DNA from: Trebonia sp963759545
GTDB lineage: Bacteria > Actinomycetota > Actinomycetes > Streptosporangiales > Streptosporangiaceae
Assembly: GCA_963759545.1 (NCBI GenBank)
Contig: CAVXAB010000006.1
Coordinates: 1-64,000 of the forward strand
Length of the DNA stretch: 64,000 nt
Direction: 5' to 3'
Positions 53,908-62,480 of the stretch are shown here, in pieces (positions within the stretch are counted from its first letter, which is position 1; each line of letters opens with the position of its first letter). Below the pieces are notes generated by a model, which had not been told where the DNA came from, ran no database searches, and worked only from the letters and a program-made list of their open reading frames with translations. The translations under genes and the position numbers were made by a program.

Positions 53908-54033
53908 ATGACCCGCACCGCCCGGGCGGTCCGGCACTACACGGAGCTGACGGCCTTGCTCAAGGACCGGGTGGGCGTCCCCCCAGCCGCGGAGACGACG
54001 GCGCTGTACGAGCGCCTGGCCGGCCCCGCCTGA
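53908..54033 (+). pseudogene. Remnant of a BTAD (SARP-type regulator) domain
   Basis: About 41 codons, MTRTARAVRHYTELTALLKD then RVGVPPAAETTALYERLAG, match the end of a bacterial transcriptional activator domain (pattern RHY-x-LL-x-E-LGV-P-x-ET-ALYERL). An upstream in-frame ATG at 53827 adds unrelated residues. Nothing else of a regulator (HTH, ATPase) is present, so this is a decayed fragment or a stand-alone small protein. Confidence 0.45.
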
Positions 54034-54127
54034 TTCCCCACGGGGCGGGTCCGCCCGTGCCGCTCTCCGTGTGCCGTTGGGCCGGCGATAGCCGCCGGCG
54101 CCGGGTGCCATCCTCGCCGGGCGTGCC

Positions 54128-54178
54128 ATCCGGGAATGTCGGGCGCTGGCGCGCCTCGACATTCCCGGATATTTCATG
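54128..54178. repeat. Hairpin repeat ATCCGGGAATGTCG, copy B
   Basis: Differs from the copy at 52277 by about two bases in 51, including the same interior and the trailing ATTTCATGA. It lies after the BTAD remnant and before the acyl-CoA ligase. Confidence 0.75.
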
Positions 54179-54237
54179 ACTTGGGAGTCTGCTGGATGGG
54201 GCGGCCGACCTAGCCAGCGGGCGGTACGCGAGCCACA

Positions 54238-56067
54238 ATGATCGCCATGACTTCCAGTGACCTGTCCGGTGTCCCCGCTGACGTGGCCGCCGTCCGCTCG
54301 TCGATCGAGCATGAGATCGCCGGCTCGACCCTGCTCACCGAGTACGCCGAGACGGTGGCGCAGGCGCCCGATGTCGTGGCGCACCAGTGGCTGGCCGACG
54401 GCGGGTGGCAATCGCTGACGTACCGGCAGGTGTACGACCGGGTGCGGGACGCGGCCCTCGGCCTGGCCGCGACCGGCCTGCGGCCGGGCGAGTTCGCGGC
54501 GGTCTGGTCGCGCAACCGGTCAGAGGCGACGATCGCCGACTACGCGGTGATGCACGCCCGCGGCGTCCCCGTGTTCATCTACCCCACGATCGCCGCCGAC
54601 CAGGCCGCGGACCTGATCGGCCACTGCGAGGCGACCGTCGTCATCGCCGAGCGGGAGTTCCTCCCCGTGCTCGACTCGATCCGCGCCAGGCTCCCGCAAC
54701 TCCGCGCGCTCGTCGTCTTGGGCGATGACGACCAGGAAGGGACGCTCCAGGCGAACGGCGCGGCCCGCGCGGCAGAGAACGGGATCCTCACCTGGCAGGA
54801 ACTGCTTGACCTCGGCCGTGCCGAGGCGGAGCGCGATCCCGCCGCGTTCGAGCGGTCCTGGCGCCAGGTGACCCCGGACACCCTCGCGACCCTGATCTAC
54901 ACCTCGGGCACCACCGGTCACTCCAAGGGCGTCATGATCACCCACCGGAACGTCCGGTACGAGCAGGCGGCATCGCTGAAGCTGACCCCGCTCGCGGACC
55001 AGGTCGGCGCGGACGGCGTGGCCAGGATCGTCACCTACCTGCCGATGGCGCACGTCACCGGGCGCACGCTGGACCACTGGGCCCCCATGACCCATCCGGT
55101 CACGCTGGCGTACTGCCCCGATAACCTCCGCCTGTTCGAGATCGCGGCCCAGGTCCACCCGACCTTCCTGATGGGCATTCCGAGGGTCTGGGAGAAGCTG
55201 CACGCCGCGCTGCGCGGCGCGCTGCCGGACGTCAGCCCGGCCGCGGTCCGCGCGCTGCCCGACGGGGTCAGGCAGGCGGTGCTCACCCGGATCGGCCTGG
55301 ACGAGTGCCGGCTCGCGGCGACCGGCTCGGCGCCGATCGACCCGGAGATCGTCGAGTTCTTCCGCGCGCTCGGCGTGCCGCTGACCGAGGGCTGGGGGAT
55401 GAGCGAGTTGTCCAACGCCGCGACGTTCGCCCCTGCGGCCGAGGCCCGGTCCGGAGCGGTCGGCCGCGCGTTCCCCGGCGTGGAGGTGCGGGTCGCCGAC
55501 GACGGCGAGGTCCTCGTCCGCGGCCCGATCGTCATGGGCGGCTACTACAAGGACCCGGAGCTGACCATGGCGACGGTCGACGCCGACGGCTGGCTGCACA
55601 CCGGCGACATCGGCGAGTTTGACGCCGACGGCTTCCTGAAGATCATCGACAGGAAGAAGGAGCTGATCATCACCTCCGGCGGCAAGAACATCTCGCCCGC
55701 CCTGGTCGAGTACGAGCTCCAGCGGCACCCGCTGATCGGCCAGGCCTGCGCGATCGGCGACCGGCGCAACTACGTCACCGCGCTCCTCGTGCTCGACCCG
55801 GAGACGACCCCGGCCTGGGCGCGGGAGCGCGGCATCTCCTTCGGCTCGCTGGCCGACCTCGCGGCGCATCCCGAGGTGCTCGCCGAGGTCGAGCGCGGCG
55901 TCGCGGCGGCGAACTCGCACCTGGCCAGGCCGGAGCGGGTCCGCAGGTTCACCCTCCTGCCCGCCGAGTGGACCGCGCGGTCGGGCGAGCTCACCCCCTC
56001 GATGAAGCGCCGCCGCCGGGTGATCATCGACCGCTACGCGAAGGAGATCGAGGAGCTGTACTCGTAA
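54238..56067 (+). CDS. Long-chain fatty acyl-CoA ligase (AMP-forming, FadD15-like)
   Basis: 609 aa, intact. ANL-superfamily core motifs: TLATLIYTSGTTGHSKGVMI (A3, phosphate loop), YLPMAHVTGRTLDHWAPMTH, VPLTEGWGMSELSNAATFAP (A5), GWLHTGDIGEFDADGFLKII (A7) with DRKKELIITSGGKNISPALV (A8), and ELTPSMKRRRRVIIDRYAKE (A10 Lys). The LTYRQVYDRVRDAALGLAAT start and size match actinobacterial FadD15-type ligases. ATG 54238 or 54247. It activates fatty acids for degradation or lipid synthesis. No other beta-oxidation genes are nearby. Confidence 0.92.
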   Translation: MIAMTSSDLSGVPADVAAVRSSIEHEIAGSTLLTEYAETVAQAPDVVAHQWLADGGWQSLTYRQVYDRVRDAALGLAATGLRPGEFAAVWSRNRSEATIADYAVMHARGVPVFIYPTIAADQAADLIGHCEATVVIAEREFLPVLDSIRARLPQLRALVVLGDDDQEGTLQANGAARAAENGILTWQELLDLGRAEAERDPAAFERSWRQVTPDTLATLIYTSGTTGHSKGVMITHRNVRYEQAASLKLTPLADQVGADGVARIVTYLPMAHVTGRTLDHWAPMTHPVTLAYCPDNLRLFEIAAQVHPTFLMGIPRVWEKLHAALRGALPDVSPAAVRALPDGVRQAVLTRIGLDECRLAATGSAPIDPEIVEFFRALGVPLTEGWGMSELSNAATFAPAAEARSGAVGRAFPGVEVRVADDGEVLVRGPIVMGGYYKDPELTMATVDADGWLHTGDIGEFDADGFLKIIDRKKELIITSGGKNISPALVEYELQRHPLIGQACAIGDRRNYVTALLVLDPETTPAWARERGISFGSLADLAAHPEVLAEVERGVAAANSHLARPERVRRFTLLPAEWTARSGELTPSMKRRRRVIIDRYAKEIEELYS

Positions 56068-56089
56068 CCAGATCCGCCCGGTTTGTGAT

Positions 56090-56115
56090 AACTGTTAACG
56101 ATATCGTTAACAGTT
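56090..56115. promoter_or_regulatory. 26-bp perfect AT-rich palindrome, probable operator
   Basis: AACTGTTAACGAT and its exact complement, no spacer, 55 bases before the CysRS-like gene. It is much richer in AT than the terminator hairpins here and lies just upstream of a start, which fits a repressor-dimer operator. It could also end the ligase transcript. Confidence 0.45.
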
Positions 56116-56170
56116 CCTGCGGCGCTGGTTCGGCGCCGGCCGCGTCATGGGTGCCCAATCGGCCCCTATC

Positions 56171-57701
56171 ATGGCTTGGGTGACAGGTCATCAGCTCAGG
56201 CTCTACAACTCGCTCGGGCGGCGGATCGAGGACTTCACGCCGTCCGCCGATGTCGTGGGCTTGTACAGCTGTGGGCCGACCGTCTACTCGTTCCCGCACC
56301 TGGGCAACATGCGCCCCTACGTGTTCGCCGACACGCTGCGCCGCGCGCTGCGCTGGAAGGGAATCCCGGTCCGGGCCGTGGTCAACATCACCGACGTGGG
56401 CCACGCGGTCGCCGACTCCGACACCGGCGAGGACAAGCTCGAGGTCGGCCGCGACCAAGGAGCGGCGTTCGGTCGAGGACATCGCCGCGATGTACACCCA
56501 GGCGTTCTTTGACGACATGGCGGCGCTCAACGTGCAGCCCGCCGACGTGTACCCGAGGGCCAGCCAGTACGTCGAGGAGATGATCGCGTTCGCGATCCGG
56601 CTTGAGGAACTCGGCTACACCTACCGGCTCCCGACCGGCCTGTACTTCGACACGTCCAAGTCGCCCGGCTACGGCACCCTGGCCCTGCTCGACCTCGCGG
56701 GCCAGCGCGAGACCGGCCGCGTCGAGCACGTGGAGGGCCGCAAGCACAACAGCGACTTCGCCCTCTGGCGCGCCGAGGAGCCCGGCGTCCGGCGCCTGAT
56801 GCGCTGGAACTCGCCGTGGGGCTGGGGCGCGCCCGGCTGGCACCTGGAATGCTCGGTGATGTCGATGGCGCTGCTCGGCGAGCACTTTGACCTGCACACC
56901 GGCGGCGTCGACCACCGCGAACTGCACCACGTCAACGAGATCGCGCAGTCCGAGGCGTTCCTGCACGACGAGCGGCCGTGGGTGCGGTACTGGCTGCACA
57001 ACGAGTTCCTGCTGCTCAACAACGCCAAGATCGCCAAGTCGTCCGGCCCGGTGCCGAGGCTCGCCGACCTGGTCGAGGCCGGCTACCACCCGATGGCCTA
57101 CCGGCTCTTCCTGCTCGGCGGCCACTACCGCAGCCAAGTCGACTTCACCACCGCCGGGATGGACGCCGCGCAGGCGACGCTGCGCCGCCTCATCTCCCGC
57201 GTGGCCCCCCTGCGGCCGCTTCCCGTGGCCGTGACCTACGAGTCAGCGCGCGCCCTCGTCGAAGACACCGACAAGGCCGCGCTCGCGTACGTCGAGGCGA
57301 TCGACGCCGCGATCTCGAACGACCTCGCGACGCCGAAGCTGCTTGCCACCTTGCAGGACGCGCTCCGCGACCCGGACATCACCGCCGAGGGCCTGCGCGT
57401 GGTCGTGGCCGCCGCCGACGCCCTGCTCGGCCTCCGGCTCGCCGACCTGGACCCGGCAGAGGTAGACCGGCGCCGCACCGCGGCCGACCTCGCTCCGGAG
57501 GAGGTCGCCGCGATCGAGCGCCTGATGGCCGAGCGCACCCAGGCCCGCAAGGAAAAGAACTGGGCCCGCGCCGACGAGATCCGCGCCGAGCTAGACGCCC
57601 TCGGCGTCCAGGTGACGGACACCCCCACGGGCCCCACCTGGCAGTTTCTCCGCGGGGACGACCCCCCGTACCCCCCGCTGTGCATCCCGGGCGGGCCTGA
57701 T
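56171..57701 (+). CDS. Cysteinyl-tRNA synthetase, divergent paralogue (frame-broken)
   Basis: Class I synthetase of the CysRS family. QLRLYNSLGRRIEDFTPSAD, GLYSCGPTVYSFPHLGNMRP (zinc Cys and HIGH-type motif), GAPGWHLECSVMSMALLGEH (zinc Cys), GGVDHRELHHVNEIAQSEAF (zinc His region, normally GGGIDLIFPHHENEIAQSEA) and LLNNAKIAKSSGPVPRLADL (KMSKS-type loop as KIAKS). DALR-like helices end ARKEKNWARADEIRAELDAL. Frame changes near 56455 and near the end. The stop is taken in the hairpin at about 57700, since the open frame otherwise runs through the next gene. The altered motifs suggest an accessory CysRS or CysRS-like enzyme. It is not MshC, whose motifs differ. Confidence 0.78.
57651..57678. repeat. 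GC-rich dispersed motif at the CysRS-like 3' end
   Basis: CGCGGGGACGACCCCCCGTA then CCCCCCGC, a copy of the motif at 25502, 30543 and 42650. It follows directly after TDTPTGPTWQF, where CysRS proteins normally end. Confidence 0.65.
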
Positions 57702-57734
57702 CGCAAAGACCGCGATCGTATCAGGCCCGCCCGG
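57687..57734. terminator. Nested hairpin between convergent genes, AAAGACC loop
   Basis: Outer 15-base arms CCGGGCGGGCCTGAT / complement (57687-57701 and 57720-57734). Inside, stem GATCGC / GCGATC around loop AAAGACC (57705-57711), the same loop as the structured repeats at 15831 and 16278. Confidence 0.65.
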
Positions 57735-57763
57735 CACGCACCGAAGCTCCGCCAGGGATACAG

Positions 57764-58983
57764 TCACGCCGACAGTTCGCGCTCTAGGGGGGTGCGGAAG
57801 CGGGGCGTGACCCGGGCCGGCCCCAGCCACGCCTCAAGCGCTGCCGCCTGCGCGGCAACGGCGGCCGCGCCGTCCGCCCCGATGTCCTCAAGCAGCCGGT
57901 ACACCACCTCGCCCGAGGCGCGCTGCGCCCAGCCGCCGACCACGCGGCCCGCCCACCACACGGTCGGCCCGACGTTCCCGGTCCGGTCGAACAGCAGCGG
58001 CGCGTGCGGGTCGAGGTACCACGACCGCGACTGCCACCCCATCGGCGTCGGGTCGAGCGCGGGCAGCAGCGCGGCCACCGCGGGCGCGTCCGCCGGGAAG
58101 TCAAGGTCGTCCGCCAGCGCCACCCCGGCCTGCCCGCCGAGGTCGACCTCGGTGACCGGCAGCGCCGCGAGCGCCGCCTTGGTCTGGGCGCCCGTCCAGC
58201 CCGCCCACCACTGCAGGTCGGCGACTAGCCCGGGCCCGAAGGCGGTCAGCCATCGCCGCGCCAGTTCCGTCCGCGCGACCCCCGCGTCCAGCCCGGCGCC
58301 GAGGCCCGCGTCCGGGTCGGCTGCGGCGTGCGCCGCCTTCTCGTCGCCGTGGAGCCATGCCTCCGGCAGGAACCACTCGAACTGCCCGGACGACCAGCCG
58401 CCCCGCCGGTGCCCGCGGATCGTGCGCCCCTCGGCCGCGATCAGCACGAGCACCCGCGAGGTGATGTTGGCCGCCCCGCCGTACGCCTTGTCCGGCGCGT
58501 ACACCAGTTGCGTCCGCAGCCGCGGCTCGTCGGCCGACAACTGCGCCCCGCTCGCGCCGCCGCCCCGCGCCGCCAGCGCCCGCAGCACCCCGTCCTCCAC
58601 GGACCGCAGCCAGCGCACCCGCGTCCCCGTCGCCGACCCCGCCGCCGGCCAGGTCCTTCTCCAGTTGCCGCCGCATCCGCCTGGCGACGTCATCGGTGCA
58701 GGCCGCCTGCACCACGTCCGCCAACCCGGCGGGCACCACGAACACCGTCCGCCGCATCCCCAGCATGCGCACCACGGCCCGCTCTTCGTAGAGCGCCGCG
58801 TCCACGTCCTCGACCGCGCACCGGCTCCGCGCCCGCGCCGACAGGTACACGGTCACCGGATCGGTGGCGTGCAGCGCCACCAGCGACTCGGCGACCTCGG
58901 CTCACCGTGGCGACAGGCGCACCAAGCAGCTGCCGCTCCACCAGCCGCCCTCGCCGCTCGGCAACGCTGACCTTAAGTGTCAT
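57764..58983 (-). CDS. Winged-helix DNA-binding domain protein, second HTH_42 member (frame-broken)
   Basis: Start ATG 58983 (MTLKVSVAERRGRLVERQLL). VALHATDPVTVYLSARARSR (the family core with xxDP), YEERAVVRMLGMRRTVFVVP, then after a frame change GRTIRGHRRGGWSSGQFEWF, LPADAPAVAALLPALDPTPM and WWAGRVVGGWAQRASGEVVY. Frames change near 58890 and 58640. Same broad family as 33138-34238 but a distinct subgroup (it has TDP where the other has GMQSQAP). DNA-repair roles are known for some members; this subgroup is uncharacterised to my knowledge. Confidence 0.78.
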
Positions 58984-59065
58984 GCCCACGAAGCTATCTC
59001 CCAGTCGGCCATGCCCGAAGCATGCTGGATCATCGGATGCCCGGTGTAGGCCGCTCAACGATCCA

Positions 59066-59881
59066 TCATCTTCCGCTTAAGGAACTCGCAACGTCGCCGC
59101 CGGCGACGCCAGTGACCACCGTGGCGCCAGACTCGTCGTCCTCGTGGACCTGCGCGGTAAGCCCGGCGGCCGCCATCACGCCCGCCATCGCCGTAGCCTG
59201 TCGCTCGCTGGTTTCCACCAGCAGCACGCCACCAGGCGCGAGCCAGGCGCCGGCCTCGGCCGCGGCGCGCCGAAGGATCGCCAGCCCGTCCGCCCCGCCG
59301 TCCAGGGCCATCAGCGCCTCGTGGTCGCGCGCCTCGGCAGGCATGAACGCGATCTCCGTGGTCGGCACGTAGGGCGCGTTGCAGATCAGCACCCCGGTCC
59401 GGCCCCGCAGCGAGCCGGGCAGCGCGGTGAACAGGTCGCCCGCGTGCACGTGCCCGCCGGCCGGCTCGACGTTCCGCCGTGCGCACGCGACGGCGGCCGG
59501 GTCCAGGTCGGCCGCGTGCAGTTCGACGCCGCCAAGCCGGGCAGCGACGGCGAGCCCGAGCGCGCCGGTGCCGCAGCACAGGTCGACGACGACGCGGGGG
59601 ACGGTGCCGTCCGGCCGGCCGGCCAGCAGGACCGCGATCTCGACAAGGAACTCGCTGCGCCTGCGCGGGACGAACACGCCCGGATCGACGAGCACCCGCA
59701 GCCCGGCGAACTCGGCCCAGCCGACCACCTGCTCAAGCGGCTCGCCGGCGGCCCGGCGCGCGACCAGCGCGTCAAGCTCGGCGGGGGAGGCGGCGGTGGA
59801 GGCGAGTACCGCGGCCTCTTCCTCGGCGAATACGCACCCCGCGGCGCGCAGCCGGGCTACCACCATCGAATCAGCCCTCAC
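59066..59881 (-). CDS. PrmC/HemK-like protein-glutamine N5-methyltransferase paralogue
   Basis: 271 aa, intact, from ATG 59881 (ATG 59866 is also possible). Short helical N-domain, then VVVDLCCGTGALGLAVAARL (SAM motif I), HAADLDPAAVACARRNVEPA (motif II) and VLICNAPYVPTTEIAFMPAE (catalytic NxPY, here NAPY at 168-171 rather than the NPPY of true PrmC). HEALMALDGGADGLAILRRA is also typical of PrmC. The NAPY form occurs in putative N5-glutamine methyltransferases separate from the housekeeping prmC, so the substrate may not be release factors. Confidence 0.85.
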   Translation of the reverse strand: MRADSMVVARLRAAGCVFAEEEAAVLASTAASPAELDALVARRAAGEPLEQVVGWAEFAGLRVLVDPGVFVPRRRSEFLVEIAVLLAGRPDGTVPRVVVDLCCGTGALGLAVAARLGGVELHAADLDPAAVACARRNVEPAGGHVHAGDLFTALPGSLRGRTGVLICNAPYVPTTEIAFMPAEARDHEALMALDGGADGLAILRRAAAEAGAWLAPGGVLLVETSERQATAMAGVMAAAGLTAQVHEDDESGATVVTGVAGGDVASSLSGR

Positions 59882-59942
59882 GAGCAGTCCACGCTAGCGG
59901 TGGCCTCCCGGCGGCTCAAGCGATTATCTACCTAACGCCGGC

Positions 59943-62480
59943 CTAGAGCTGGCCGACGTCGGTGACGTGGATGACGGCCGCGCCCTCCTCGTCGGAGGCG
60001 GCGAGGTCGACCGTGGCGGAGATGCCCCAGTCGTGGTCGCCTGCCGGGTCGTCGAAGATCTGGCGGACCGTCCAGGCGGACTTGCCCTCCTCGATGATCA
60101 GCATGGCCGGGCCGCGGGCGTTCTGGCCCGTGCCGATCTCGTCGTGCGCCTCGAAGTACGGATCGAGGGCCTCCGCCCAGGCGGCGGCGTTCCAGCCGTC
60201 GGCCGCGTCGAGTTCGCCGAGCTCGTCGTACTTCTCCAGGGCGGCGAGGGTGACCCGGCGGAAGAGCGCGTTGCGCACAAGCACGCGGAACGCCCGCGTG
60301 TTGCTCGTCAGCGTCTTCGGCTGCGCCTTCAGCTCGCTGAACTCGGCGTCGGGGTGGGTGAGCTTCTCCCACTCGTCGACCAGCGAGGAGTCGACCTGGC
60401 GGATGAGCTCGCCGAGCCACTCGATCAGGTCGGTGAGCTCCTCGGTCTTGGCCTCGTCAGGCACGGTCTGCCGCAGCGCCTTATAGGCGTCGGCGAGGTA
60501 GCGGAGCACGATCCCTTCCGACCGGGACAGGCTGTAGAACTGGACGTACTCGCCGAACGTCATGGCGCGCTCGAACAGGTCGCGGACGACGGCCTTGGGA
60601 GAGACCATGTAGTCGCCGACCCAGGGGTGGCCGCGCCGGTAGATCTCGTAGGCGGCCTCAAGCACGTCCTCGAGCGGCTTGGGGTAGGTGACGCTGTCGA
60701 GCAGCTCCATCCGCTCCTCGTACTCGACGCCGTCGGCCTTCATCGCGGCGACGGCCTCGCCGCGGGCGCGGAACTGCTGGGCGGACAGGATCTGCCGCGG
60801 GTCGTCGAGCGTCGACTCGATGACGGACAGGACGTCAAGCGCGTAGGTGTCGGCCTCCTTGTCCAGCAGTTCGATGGCGGCCAGGGCGAAGGGCGACAGC
60901 GGCTGGTTGAGCGCGAAGTCGTACTGCAGGTCGACCGTGAGCCTGACCTACCGGCCCTGCTCGTCGGGCTCGTCGAGGCGCTCGACCACGCCGCCGGCCA
61001 GCAGCGCCCGGTAGATCTCGATGGCCCGGTGGATGTGCTTGCGCTGCTTGGCCCGGTCCTCGTGGTTGTCGGTGAGCAGGTGCTTCATCGCCTGGAACGC
61101 GTTGCCCGGCCGGTCGATGACGTTGAGCACCATCGCGTGCGTGACGGTAAAGCTGCTCGTGAGCGGCTCAGGCTCGGCCGCGACGAGCCGCTCGAACGTG
61201 GGCTTGCCCCAGGAGATCGTCCCTTCCGGTGGCTTCTTCTTGACGACCCGCCGGCGCGCAAGCGCGGCGTCGCCGCCGGTCTTGGCGAGGGCCTTGGCGT
61301 AGGACTTCTCGTTGTCGATGACGTGCTCGGGCGCCTGCACGACGACGCGGCCGGCGGTGTCGTAGCCCGCCCGCCCGGCCCGGCCGGCGATCTGGTGGAA
61401 CTCACGCGCCTGGAGCAGCCGGGTCTTCTTGCCGTCGTACTTGGCCAGGGCGGTGAAGACGACGGTGCGGATCGGCACGTTGATGCCGACGCCGAGGGTG
61501 TCGGTGCCGCAGATGACCTTGAGCAGGCCGGCCTGGGCGAGGGTCTCCACGAGCCTGCGGTACTTGGGGAGCATGCCGGCGTGGTGGACGCCGATGCCGT
61601 GCCGCACCAGCCGGGACAGGGTCTTGCCGAAGCCGGAGGCGAACCGGAAGTTCCCGATCATTTCCGCGATCGCGTCTTTTTCCTGGCGGCTGGACACGTT
61701 CGTTGACATGAGTGCCTGAGCCTGCTCAAGCGCGGCCGCCTGGGTGAAGTGCACGACGTAGACGGGGGCCTGGTTGGTGGTGAGCAGCTCGTTAAGCGTC
61801 TCGTGCAGCGGTTCGAGGCTGAAGGAAAAGATCAGCGGGACCGGGCGCTCCGTGTTCTTGACGACCGCGGTGGGCCAGCCGGTGCGCTTGGTCAGGTCTT
61901 CCTGGAACCGCGTGACATCGCCGAGCGTGGCCGACATGAGGACGAACTGCGCCTTGGGCAGTTCGATGAGGGGGACCTGCCACGCCCAGCCCCGGTCGGG
62001 GTCGGCGTAGTAGTGGAACTCGTCCATGATGACCTGGCCGACGTCGGCGTCGGCACCGTCCCGCAGCGCGATCGAGGCAAGCACCTCGGCGGTGCAGCAG
62101 ATGATCGGCGCCTTGGCGTTGACCGAGGCGTCGCCGGTCATCATGCCGACGTTGGCAGGGCCGAAGACCTCGCACAGCGCGAAGAACTTCTCGCTGACCA
62201 GGGCCTTAATGGGCGCGGTGTAGTAGCTGCGCTGGCCGTTGGCGAGCGCGGTGAAATGCGCGCCGGTGGCGACCAGGGACTTGCCAGAGCCGGTCGGGGT
62301 GGACAGGATCACGTTCGACCCCATGACGACCTCGATGAGCGCCTCTTCCTGGTGCGGGTAGAGGGCGAGGCCGCGGTCCTTCGCCCAGTCGGCGAAGGCG
62401 CTGAAGATGGCATCCGGGTCCGGCGGGGTATCCGGCTGGCTGCCTGAGAGTGGGGGGAGCAGGTCGGTGAGTGTCGTCAT
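59943..62480 (-). CDS. DEAD/DEAH-box RNA helicase, DUF3516-type, with one in-frame TAG
   Basis: Ski2/Mtr4-like helicase of about 845 codons from ATG 62480. ALYPHQEEALIEVVMGSNVI and LSTPTGSGKSLVA (motif I), YYTAPIKALVSEKFFALCEV (Ia), VIMDEFHYYADPDRG (II), FVLMSATLGDVTRF (III), GIGVHHAGMLPKYRRLVETL, VICGTDTLGVGINVPIRTVV (V) and QIAGRAGRAGYDTAGRV (VI). After residue 510 a TAG at 60948-60950 interrupts the frame, but the same frame continues with VRLTVDLQYDFALNQPLSPF and the DUF3516 region to TGA at 59943. So the defect is a nonsense codon, not an indel. Function in RNA processing is inferred from family. Confidence 0.88.

Noticed and set aside
56171..57701. MshC (mycothiol cysteine ligase)
   Set aside because: MshC-specific sequence around the active site is absent; the DALR-like C-terminus and NEIAQSEA block fit CysRS.
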